Assembly: GCA_016869535.1 (NCBI GenBank)
Contig: VGDX01000001.1
Location: 310,001 to 374,000, forward strand
Origin: Alphaproteobacteria bacterium
Lineage (GTDB): Bacteria > Pseudomonadota > Alphaproteobacteria > Rhizobiales > Methyloligellaceae
Direction of reading: 5' to 3'
DNA: 64,000 nucleotides
Positions 30,415-37,950 of this stretch are shown piece after piece. The notes beneath the pieces are model-generated. The model worked only from the letters and a program-made list of their open reading frames with translations. It did no database searches and had not been told where the DNA came from. A program made the position numbers and the translations under genes. Position 1 is the stretch's first letter. Each line of letters opens with the position of its first letter.

Positions 30415-31416
30415 CTAAAGCCGGAGCAGGTGAAGGCTGAAGAGATTGGCGGGATCGACCCACACCTTGGCGGGACTCCAGCCTCCGCTGTGGGCCAGCG
30501 CTTGGAATTCTGCCACGGTGTATTTGTGCGAGTTTTCGGTGTGAATGCGCTCGCCCTTGGCGAAGGCGAAGGCATGGCCGTCAACATGCACCACCTGATT
30601 GGCAAGGCTCACAATATAAATCTCGATACGTCCAGCGCGGTCATTGTAGATAGCCTCATGGGCAAAGCGCTTTAGCTCGAAATCTCCGTCGAGCTCACGA
30701 TTGATGCGTTCGAGCAGGTTGAGATTGAAGGCAGCTGTCACACCTGCGCCGTCGTCATATGCCGGCAACAATATCGACAGATCTTTCTTGAGATCGACAC
30801 CGATCAGGAAGGCACTCCCTTTGCCCAATAGCCGCGCGGCACTGGCGAGAAATATTTTCGCCTCTTCATGGGTAAGATTGCCGATGGTCGAGCCGGAGAA
30901 ATAACCGAGCCTCGCGTGACGTTCGGCGATTTTCGGCAGCGTACATGTTTTGGTGAAATCGGCGATAAGCGGCAGGATTGGCAAACCCACATGCCGGGCG
31001 GAAAGCCAAGCTGCGGCCGACTGCAAGCTCTCAGCGGAGATGTCGATAGGAATGTAGGCGGGAACCTCGCCAAGAGCGTCGATCAGGAGGCTCGTCTTTC
31101 GGCTCGAGCCTGAGCCGAACTCGACCAGCACGCGCGGCAATCCGACACTTTCCGCGATGTCTGCGCCGTAAGTTTCGAGCAAAGCGGTCTCTGTGCGGGT
31201 GGGATAATATTCTTCGAGCCGGGTGATCTGCTCGAACAACTCCGCACCGACCGCATCGTAAAAGAACCGGCAGGGGATGCTGCGCGGTCTTCGTGCGAGG
31301 CCAGTAAGTACCGCCACCCGCAAGTCTTCATGCGACGAGTCGATCTGTCCGTCTGATTTGACGGCTAAGGCTTCGGAGCCGTCCGGCAGGTCTAAGGGCT
31401 CGTCCAGTTCGGTCAC
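30415..31416 (-). CDS. egtD: L-histidine N-alpha-methyltransferase (ergothioneine biosynthesis)
   Basis: 333 aa. Adds three methyl groups from AdoMet to histidine, giving hercynine. Seen: PCRFFYDAVGAELFEQIT, LVEFGSGSSRKTSLLIDAL (AdoMet site), GYFSGSTIGNL, LIGVDLKKD, and C-terminal ERIHTENSHKYT. A GTG at 31416 overlaps the egtB stop as GTGA and is preferred; an ATG at 31452 would give 345 aa and a 40-base overlap. Operon partner is egtB. Ends in TAG. Confidence 0.94.
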   Translation of the reverse strand: MTELDEPLDLPDGSEALAVKSDGQIDSSHEDLRVAVLTGLARRPRSIPCRFFYDAVGAELFEQITRLEEYYPTRTETALLETYGADIAESVGLPRVLVEFGSGSSRKTSLLIDALGEVPAYIPIDISAESLQSAAAWLSARHVGLPILPLIADFTKTCTLPKIAERHARLGYFSGSTIGNLTHEEAKIFLASAARLLGKGSAFLIGVDLKKDLSILLPAYDDGAGVTAAFNLNLLERINRELDGDFELKRFAHEAIYNDRAGRIEIYIVSLANQVVHVDGHAFAFAKGERIHTENSHKYTVAEFQALAHSGGWSPAKVWVDPANLFSLHLLRL

Positions 31417-32702
31417 GCGTCGCCGGCCAATCTGAGCCCCATGAATTGCCAACGCTGATGGGGATAGAAGAAGTTGCGATAGGTCGCGCGAATGTGCCCG
31501 TCTGGCGTGGCGCAGGATCCGCCTCTGAGCACGAACTGATTCGCCATGAACTTTCCGTTATATTCGCCGACAGCGCCGGGCGCCGCTTTGAAGCCGGGAT
31601 AGGGAAGATAGGCGCTTCCCGTCCATTCCCACACATCGCCAAACATCTGTGTAAGGCCGCTGCAGTTCTTGGTGGGCATCGGGCGCAATTGATCTTCTCC
31701 GAGCATGCGACCCCGAACTGGCACACTTCTCGCCGCCACTTCCCATTCGAACTCGGTAGGGAGCCGATAGCCCGCCCAGCGGGCGAAGGCATCGGCCTCG
31801 TAATAGCTGATATGGGTGACCGGTGCGGCGGGATCGACGGGACGGAAACCGAGCAGGCTCATCTGCATGTAGCCGCCTTCAGCCTCTTCATAATAAAGCG
31901 GTCCGCGCCAATCTTGGATTTGCACCGTGGCCCAGCCATCGGCGAGCCACAATGTCGGCGTGCGGTACCCGCCGTCCTTGATGAATTCGATCCATTCCGC
32001 GTTGGTGACGATACGTTGCGCGAGCTTGAAGGGGCGGAGCAGCGCCTCGTAGCGGGGGCCTTCATTGTCGTAAGCGAAGCCCTTGCCGTCATGTCCCACC
32101 GGCACTACGCCTCCATCGAAGGACACGAACTCGAGTGGCGCAGTTTCTTGCGCAAACACACCGGGACCGGCTTCGCGATAGGCGGGTTTTAGCGGTCCCG
32201 CCGCGAACAGACTTAAGATGTCGGTGAGCAGAAGCTCTTGATGTTGTTGCTCGTGATTGATGCCAAGCTCGACCAGCGAAGCCGCGTCGTCCGGCAGATC
32301 GCCTTCGAGGAGGCGGTCGAGAGCCTCGTCGACATGGGTGCGATAGGCGCGTACCTGCTGAGCGGACGGCCGGGTTAAGAGTCCGCGTTTGGGGCGTGGA
32401 TGACGCGGCCCGACACTCTCATAATAGGAGTTGAAGCAATATTCGAAGCTATCGTCGAACAGACGATACCCAGACAGGAACCGCTTCAAGAGGAAGGCCT
32501 CGAAGAACCAGGTGGTATGCGCGAGATGCCATTTGGTGGGGCTTGCGTCATCCATGGCCTGGACGACCTGATCCTCATCGCTTAACGGGGATGCAAGCTC
32601 AGTCGAGAGCTGCCGCGTCTCAGCCAGGCGTTCACGCAAGGATGAGGAGGTCGATTCCTCACGCCTAATAGGCTCGGCGAGAACGGCGTTATCGAGACTC
32701 AA
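31413..32702 (-). CDS. egtB: Ergothioneine biosynthesis sulfoxide synthase EgtB
   Basis: About 429 aa. Iron enzyme joining hercynine to a thiol compound with O2. DinB-like N-terminal part carries the three-His metal set (WHLAHTTWFFE and INHEQQHQELLLTD); the C-terminal formylglycine-generating-enzyme-like domain shows VTHISYYEADAFARWAG, LPTEFEWE, GDVWEWT and FVLRGGSCATPDG. The start is not an ATG: TTG at 32702 has a GGAGGGAG site, TTG at 32732 is the longest option. No egtA, egtC or egtE is near, so the sulfur donor may be cysteine. Confidence 0.94.
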   Translation of the reverse strand: MSLDNAVLAEPIRREESTSSSLRERLAETRQLSTELASPLSDEDQVVQAMDDASPTKWHLAHTTWFFEAFLLKRFLSGYRLFDDSFEYCFNSYYESVGPRHPRPKRGLLTRPSAQQVRAYRTHVDEALDRLLEGDLPDDAASLVELGINHEQQHQELLLTDILSLFAAGPLKPAYREAGPGVFAQETAPLEFVSFDGGVVPVGHDGKGFAYDNEGPRYEALLRPFKLAQRIVTNAEWIEFIKDGGYRTPTLWLADGWATVQIQDWRGPLYYEEAEGGYMQMSLLGFRPVDPAAPVTHISYYEADAFARWAGYRLPTEFEWEVAARSVPVRGRMLGEDQLRPMPTKNCSGLTQMFGDVWEWTGSAYLPYPGFKAAPGAVGEYNGKFMANQFVLRGGSCATPDGHIRATYRNFFYPHQRWQFMGLRLAGDA

Positions 32703-32838
32703 ATCACTCCCTCCCAAGGCAAATGCCGGCAATCAGGCAACGGGTCACAACGCGAATTTTATCAACTTGTTCCATCAAGCGGAATGTTTAACCATGCACA
32801 ATTCTGTGACGATCATCTGATTCCCGGGAGCCTTTTTC

Positions 32839-33321
32839 ATGCTTGGCGGTGACAGCCATGATGTGGTGATACCTTTCGATGGACGCCGATCGCCCGTGGC
32901 GGCGGCGATTCAGCGTGGCGTATGCCGCGCCTTGCGAATGCTCGGCCATTCTGTGGTCACCGAGCTGCCGCTCGCCAATGGACGCCGGGCTGACGTGGTG
33001 GCGCTGACGGGGGCTGGCGATGTGCTGATCGTGGAGATCAAGTCCTGCCTGCTCGACTATCAGAGCGACGGAAAGTGGCATGATTATTTGCCCTATTGCG
33101 ACCGGCTCTATTTCGCCGTGACGGCAGATTTCCCGTGCGAGATCATACCCGAGCAAGCGGGGCTGATCCTCGCCGACCGCTACGGCGCCGAAATGATGCG
33201 CGAGGCGTGCGAGGAGCGGCTCAATGCGGCGCGGCGCAAGGCCATGATGCTCGCTTTCGCACGCGCGGCGGCGCTGCGCTTGCAACTTCATCTCGATCCA
33301 GGCTGCAATTTCGAGATTTGA
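32839..33321 (+). CDS. mmcB: MmcB-family putative DNA repair protein
   Basis: 160 aa. PD-(D/E)xK-like fold: GRRADVVALTGAGDVLIVEIKS carries the acid, E-x-K pair, followed by KWHDYLPYCDRLYFAVTADFP and GLILADRYGAEMMRE. MmcB was linked to mitomycin C resistance in Caulobacter. It lies next to ActR in several Hyphomicrobiales, as here (convergent, gap of six bases). Start has a GGGAG site. Confidence 0.9.
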   Translation: MLGGDSHDVVIPFDGRRSPVAAAIQRGVCRALRMLGHSVVTELPLANGRRADVVALTGAGDVLIVEIKSCLLDYQSDGKWHDYLPYCDRLYFAVTADFPCEIIPEQAGLILADRYGAEMMREACEERLNAARRKAMMLAFARAAALRLQLHLDPGCNFEI

Positions 33322-33327
33322 GGCGCG

Positions 33328-33891
33328 TTACTTCGGAGCGCGCTTGGCGAGGATGCGCTGCAAAGTGCGGCGATGCATGTTGAGCCGTCGCGCCGTCTCC
33401 GAGACGTTGCGGTTGCATAGCTCATAGACGCGTTGGATGTGCTCCCAACGCACGCGGTCGGCCGACATCGGATTCTCAGGTGGAGGTGGCGCCTTGTCCG
33501 TCGCGGCGGCGACCAGCGCATTATAGACGTCGTCGGCGTCGGCAGGTTTGGCGAGATAGTCGACAGCGCCGAGCTTCACGGCGGTCACTGCGGTGGCGAT
33601 ATTGCCGTAGCCTGTCAGCACCACGGCACGCGCCTCGGGTCGCACATCTTTCAGCGCGGCGATGACATCGATGCCGTGACCATCATCGAGGCGCATGTCG
33701 ACCACGGCGAAAGCCGGCGGCCGGCGCTTCAACGAAGTGAGTCCGTCCTCGACGGAAGCGGCTTGCTCGACCTCGAAGCCCCGCGCCTCCATGGCACGCG
33801 CCAACCGCGCAAGGAAGGCCCGGTCATCGTCGACGATCAGGAGAGTATTGTCCTTCGGGAGGGGGGAGACGGGTTGCGCTTCCATGTCCAA
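33328..33891 (-). CDS. regA: ActR/RegA redox response regulator
   Basis: 187 aa. Receiver domain with the acidic residues in LIVDDDRAFL and phosphoacceptor Asp in AVVDMRLDDG, conserved lysine in YLAKPADADD, a proline-rich hinge (APPPPENP) and a Fis-type helix-turn-helix (VSETARRLNMHRRTLQRILAKR) identical in plan to RegA/PrrA/ActR. Controls photosynthesis, nitrogen, carbon fixation and respiration genes in other alphaproteobacteria. Downstream of actS with a 331-base gap containing a small ORF. Confidence 0.94.
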   Translation of the reverse strand: MDMEAQPVSPLPKDNTLLIVDDDRAFLARLARAMEARGFEVEQAASVEDGLTSLKRRPPAFAVVDMRLDDGHGIDVIAALKDVRPEARAVVLTGYGNIATAVTAVKLGAVDYLAKPADADDVYNALVAAATDKAPPPPENPMSADRVRWEHIQRVYELCNRNVSETARRLNMHRRTLQRILAKRAPK

Positions 33892-34048
33892 GCTCTCCTC
33901 TCGCTCGCAACGGATGGCTCGAAACGAGCCGTGCCAGACTCCTTGGAAATAAAAGGCTTACGGGCAATGCGAGTGCCTACAACGCCCTAGCTATGTCTTT
34001 TGCCCCCCTTCGGCAAGGGCAGGCATGACGAATTTCGGGGATGGCCTG

Positions 34049-34189
34049 CTAGGTGCGGGCCAGCACGATATGGCGGAAATGGGAGAGATCGATGGCGCCG
34101 CTTTCCAGCGCCTGGGCCGTGACCAGCGTTGCCACCACCAGGGCGGCAAGAATCAGGATTTCGTGCTTGAGACTCATTGGCGTCACCAT
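34049..34189 (-). CDS. Possible 46-aa single-helix membrane peptide between actS and actR
   Basis: Short frame from ATG 34189 (or ATG 34177, 42 aa) to TAG at 34049. Translation begins MVTPMSLKHEILILAALVV and continues ATLVTAQALESGAIDLSHF, with one strong hydrophobic helix followed by a short hydrophilic tail. Same strand as the two-component genes on both sides. No strong ribosome-binding site and no family known, so this could be chance. Confidence 0.4.
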   Translation of the reverse strand: MVTPMSLKHEILILAALVVATLVTAQALESGAIDLSHFRHIVLART

Positions 34190-34222
34190 CCGCCATAATA
34201 AGGCGGCATGGTTAACGGAGCG

Positions 34223-35614
34223 TTAGTCTAACTCGCGCGAACCCCATTCCCCCGCGCGCTCGAATCGTCCTCTTGGCCAGACCACCGTGACCACAGCGCC
34301 GCTTTGCGGCGATTCGCGGTTGGCAAGCTCAAGTCGGGCGCCCGAGCGCTCGAGAAGGGTCTTGGCGATGAAGAAGCCAAGGCCCATGCCGACACGGTCG
34401 GGGGCATCCTCTCCAAATGCCTCATCGGGACGCGTGGTGACGAACGGTTCGCCAAGCTGCTCCAGCACGTTTGGCGGGAAGCCCTTGCCGTCGTCGGCGA
34501 TGACGATCCTCACCTCGTCCTTGGACCAGCGCGCGGTGACATCGACCTTGCTCGTGGCGAAGTCGACCGCGTTCTCAACGAGATTGCCGAGACCGTAAAG
34601 GACGCCCGGGTTACGTTGGGTGATCGGCTCATATGCCGCCGGGCTGTCGGGTTGAACGCCTTCGGCAGGTCCGGTCTCGACTTCGATCGGCACCGCCACC
34701 AGACGGTGCGGCGAAACGACTTCTTCGATGAGATGACTCAAGGAGAGCCGCGAGACGATGACATCGAGCTCTTCGCCGCGTCCGGCCAGCTCGGCAAGTA
34801 TTTGACGGCAACGCTCCGCCTGCGCCCTCAAGAGAACGAGATCCTCATAATGCGGATCGGAAGGCTTCACGTCGCGCATCAATTCCTTGGTTACCACGGC
34901 GACGGTCGCCAGCGGCGTGCCGAGACCATGCGCGGCAGCTGCCGCAAGACCGTCGAGCGCAGAGAGCTTCTGCTCGCGCGCCAACACGAGCTCGGCGGCG
35001 GCAAGGGCCTCGGCCATGCGCCGTCCCTCCTCCGCCGTGCGCCAGGAGTAGAAACTTATGAACAAGATGCCCGAGACGAGCGCCGCCCAGACGCCCATCA
35101 CATAAGGGAAGGGTAGGACGAGATTGGTGTGATCAAACCAGGGCAGCGGATAATGGAAAGTGGTGAGAAGTGTCGCCGCGCCGATGGCAAGCGCGCCCAG
35201 CGCGAAGATGATCTTGAGTGGGAGTGTCGAGGCCGACACCGTGACCGGCGCGATGAGCAGGAAGGCGAAAGGATTCTGTAAGCCGCCGGTCAGAAAAAGC
35301 ATGACCGCGAGTTGTAGGATATCGTAACCGAGCATGAGGAAGGCATAATGGCTCTTCAACCGGTGGCTGGCCGGAAAGCGGATACGGAGTGCTACGTTAA
35401 TCCAGGCCGAGAGCGCGATCACTGCAAGGCAGGCACCGATCGGCAACTCGATGCCGAGCACCCAATAGGCGCCGATCACGGTGATGGTCTGGCCCAGCAC
35501 CGCGAGCCAGCGCAGCCTGACGATGGTCTGAAGCCTAAGACGGCTTTCGCCCGCGCGCAGCCATTCCGGTACGGTGGCGGGGCGGGTGGTTTGACTATGG
35601 TCGAGCGCGGTCAT
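34223..35614 (-). CDS. regB: ActS/RegB redox sensor histidine kinase
   Basis: 463 aa. Six hydrophobic helices in the first 190 residues with the RegB signature GGLQNPFAFLLIAPV (quinone-binding loop), H-box AAAAHGLGTPLATVAVVTKEL with the RegB-type His-Gly-Leu-Gly, N-box LGNLVENAVDFA, G-boxes IADDGKGFPPNVL and GMGLGFFIAKTLLE. Senses respiratory redox state and phosphorylates ActR. Divergent from the ABC-SCO1 operon; in Rhodobacter the regB-senC-regA order also links this kinase to a SCO protein. Confidence 0.95.
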   Translation of the reverse strand: MTALDHSQTTRPATVPEWLRAGESRLRLQTIVRLRWLAVLGQTITVIGAYWVLGIELPIGACLAVIALSAWINVALRIRFPASHRLKSHYAFLMLGYDILQLAVMLFLTGGLQNPFAFLLIAPVTVSASTLPLKIIFALGALAIGAATLLTTFHYPLPWFDHTNLVLPFPYVMGVWAALVSGILFISFYSWRTAEEGRRMAEALAAAELVLAREQKLSALDGLAAAAAHGLGTPLATVAVVTKELMRDVKPSDPHYEDLVLLRAQAERCRQILAELAGRGEELDVIVSRLSLSHLIEEVVSPHRLVAVPIEVETGPAEGVQPDSPAAYEPITQRNPGVLYGLGNLVENAVDFATSKVDVTARWSKDEVRIVIADDGKGFPPNVLEQLGEPFVTTRPDEAFGEDAPDRVGMGLGFFIAKTLLERSGARLELANRESPQSGAVVTVVWPRGRFERAGEWGSRELD

Positions 35615-35677
35615 AGGTGAATTCTAGCACGGAGCCCCAGTCATAATTCCGACAAAGCAGGCGCGCAGCGCAAGGCC

Positions 35678-36484
35678 ATGGACAAGAGTATCGGCAATTT
35701 GGCTGACAGAGCCGGTTTTGGCGGATCGGGCCTCCCCGTGGTGGTACGCGATCTCACCAAGCGCTACGGCGCCGTTACCGCGGTTGACGGCATAAGCTTC
35801 GCACTGCACCCAGCAACGACGGTGGCGCTGCTCGGCGGCAACGGTGCGGGCAAGACTACGACCATCGCCATGCTGCTCGGCCTCGTCATGCCCACTTCGG
35901 GCGAGGTCAGGGTTTTCGGCGCCGATATGAGTACCAACCGCGGCGCGGTGGCCCACAGGATGAATTTCCAGAGCCCCTATGTCGATCTGCCGATGCGCCT
36001 CACCGTGAAGGAAAACCTCACCGTCTATGCCGGGCTTTACGGCGTCGCCAACGTTGCCGAGCGCGTCGCCTATATCGCTAACGACTTGCAGATCGAGTCT
36101 TTGCTCGACCGGCCGACCGGCAAGCTCTCGGCCGGGCAAAAGACACGTGTCGGGCTTGCTAAGGCCTTGCTCAACGCGCCAGAGCTGCTGCTTCTTGACG
36201 AGCCCACGGCCTCGCTTGATCCCGACACCGCCGACTGGATCAGAGGCAAGCTTAAGGCTTACGCGCAAGAGCGCGGCGCTACGCTGCTCGTCGCCTCACA
36301 CAATATGACGGAAGTGGAGCGGCTCGCCGACCGGGTCATCCTGCTGCATGCCGGCCGGATCATCGAGGACGACACGCCGGCGAGACTGATCGAAACTTAC
36401 GGGCGCGAAACCCTTGAGGACGTTTTTCTCGACGTGGTACGCGGCCGCGTCAAGCAGGCCGTGCCGGAACGGAAAGCATCATGA
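35678..36484 (+). CDS. ABC-2 type exporter, ATP-binding protein
   Basis: 268 aa. Walker A LLGGNGAGKTTTIAML, signature LSAGQKTRVGLAKALL, Walker B LLLLDEPTASLDPD and H-loop VASHNM are all intact. Pairs with the permease that overlaps it by four bases. Family resembles the NodI/CcmA-like exporters. Substrate unknown. Confidence 0.93.
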   Translation: MDKSIGNLADRAGFGGSGLPVVVRDLTKRYGAVTAVDGISFALHPATTVALLGGNGAGKTTTIAMLLGLVMPTSGEVRVFGADMSTNRGAVAHRMNFQSPYVDLPMRLTVKENLTVYAGLYGVANVAERVAYIANDLQIESLLDRPTGKLSAGQKTRVGLAKALLNAPELLLLDEPTASLDPDTADWIRGKLKAYAQERGATLLVASHNMTEVERLADRVILLHAGRIIEDDTPARLIETYGRETLEDVFLDVVRGRVKQAVPERKAS

Positions 36485-37338
36485 CCGCGACAAGCGCCAT
36501 AAGAAGCGGCGCGGTGCCGCTGCTTCTACCACCGACGGGCTTGCATGCCTCGCTCCGGCGCATCTCGGCGCTCGTTCAGCGCTACATGTATCTATTGCGC
36601 AGCTCGGGGGTGAGGTTGATCGAGCTGATCTACTGGCCGTTCCTGCAGATGCTTACCTGGGGCTTCCTGCAGAAATATCTCGCCGATACCACGTCGCCGC
36701 TCGCCATGGCCGCGGGCGTACTGATCGGCTCGGTTCTGCTTTGGGACATTCTGTTCCGCTCCAAGATCGGTTTCTCCACCACCTTCATCGAGGAGATGTG
36801 GTCGCGGAATCTCGGCAATCTGCTCACCAGTCCCTTGCGGCCGTTCGAGCTCGTTGCCGGCTTGAGTGTATGGAGCATTATCCGTCTGCTTGTCGGCATG
36901 GTGCCGGTCACGCTTGCCGCCTATTTCATCTTCGGCTTCAACCTGCTCGATCTCGGCCTGCCGCTCGCCGCATTCTTCGGCGTGCTGGTGCTGACGAGCT
37001 GGGCGCTCGGGCTGATCGCCGCAGGGGTCATATTGCGTTATGGGCTCGGCGCAGAGGAGCTTGCCTGGTCGCTCGCCTTTTTGCTCTTACCGCTCTGCTG
37101 CGTGTACTATCCCGTATCGGTTCTGCCAGATTGGCTGCAGCCCGTTGCACTCGCGCTACCCCCGACCCACGTGTTCGAAGGCATGCGATCAATTCTGTTG
37201 CACAACACCTTCGATGTGACCCAACTCTGGTGGGCGCTCGGCTTGAACGCGATCTATCTGATCGTGGGTTATATGACCTTCAGCCGTTTCCTGGCCAGCG
37301 CCAAGGTCAACGGCACGCTCTTACGATTGGGTGAGTAA
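36481..37338 (+). CDS. ABC-2 type exporter, permease
   Basis: 285 aa. Six hydrophobic helices, first near residue 47 (LIELIYWPFLQMLTWGFL), with conserved NLLTSPLRPFELVAGLS and a late helix LPLCCVYYPVSVLPDWLQP before PPTHVFEGMR, as in NodJ-like permeases. Starts inside the ATPase stop. Its TAA is followed immediately by the ATG of the SCO1 gene, a single operon. Confidence 0.92.
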   Translation: MTATSAIRSGAVPLLLPPTGLHASLRRISALVQRYMYLLRSSGVRLIELIYWPFLQMLTWGFLQKYLADTTSPLAMAAGVLIGSVLLWDILFRSKIGFSTTFIEEMWSRNLGNLLTSPLRPFELVAGLSVWSIIRLLVGMVPVTLAAYFIFGFNLLDLGLPLAAFFGVLVLTSWALGLIAAGVILRYGLGAEELAWSLAFLLLPLCCVYYPVSVLPDWLQPVALALPPTHVFEGMRSILLHNTFDVTQLWWALGLNAIYLIVGYMTFSRFLASAKVNGTLLRLGE

Positions 37339-37944
37339 ATGCAGCGTCGTCTGCTTGCGGTCATTATAGCCGGCTTTCTCATTGGCGCTCTCGGTGGCGC
37401 TGCGGCGCTCATCATGAGTCAGGCTACGTCGGGCGCGAAAGTAACCACCACCGGCAAGGCGCTTGTCGGCGGTCCCTTCACCCTTGTCGGCGAGAAGGGG
37501 ACGGTCACTGACCGCGATTTCCGCGGGCGCCACATGCTCGTGTTCTTTGGCTTTACCCATTGTCCGGATATTTGCCCTGCCGAGCTTCAGGTGATGGCCA
37601 CGAGCCTCGGTGAATTGGGCGACAAGGCGAACGATGTGGTGCCGATCTTCATCACGCTCGATCCAGAGCGCGACACGCCAGAGGTGGTCGCAAGCTATGT
37701 GAAAAATTTCGGACCCGAGTTCGTCGGGTTGACCGGCTCACCCGAGGCCATCGCAGAAGCGGCCAAGTCGTATCGTGTGGCTTACTCCAAATTCACGCCC
37801 GAGGGCGCGGAAGACGCCGGTAATTACAGCATCGACCACACTGCGCTCGTTTACCTCATGGGCCCTGACGGCGAGTTCATCACGCATATTCCTTATGGCA
37901 CTCCGGCAGCCAAGATGACCGAGACGCTGCGGCGCTATCTTTAG
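37339..37944 (+). CDS. SCO1/SenC-family copper chaperone
   Basis: 201 aa membrane-anchored thioredoxin-fold protein. One N-terminal helix (LLAVIIAGFLIGALGGAAAL), copper-binding CPDIC in FFGFTHCPDICPAEL, and the distal histidine in SIDHTALVYL. Delivers Cu to the CuA site of cytochrome oxidase in related systems. Start abuts the permease stop (TAAATG). Ends in TAG. Placement near regB resembles regB-senC in Rhodobacter. Confidence 0.95.
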   Translation: MQRRLLAVIIAGFLIGALGGAAALIMSQATSGAKVTTTGKALVGGPFTLVGEKGTVTDRDFRGRHMLVFFGFTHCPDICPAELQVMATSLGELGDKANDVVPIFITLDPERDTPEVVASYVKNFGPEFVGLTGSPEAIAEAAKSYRVAYSKFTPEGAEDAGNYSIDHTALVYLMGPDGEFITHIPYGTPAAKMTETLRRYL

Positions 37945-37950
37945 ACGAAT

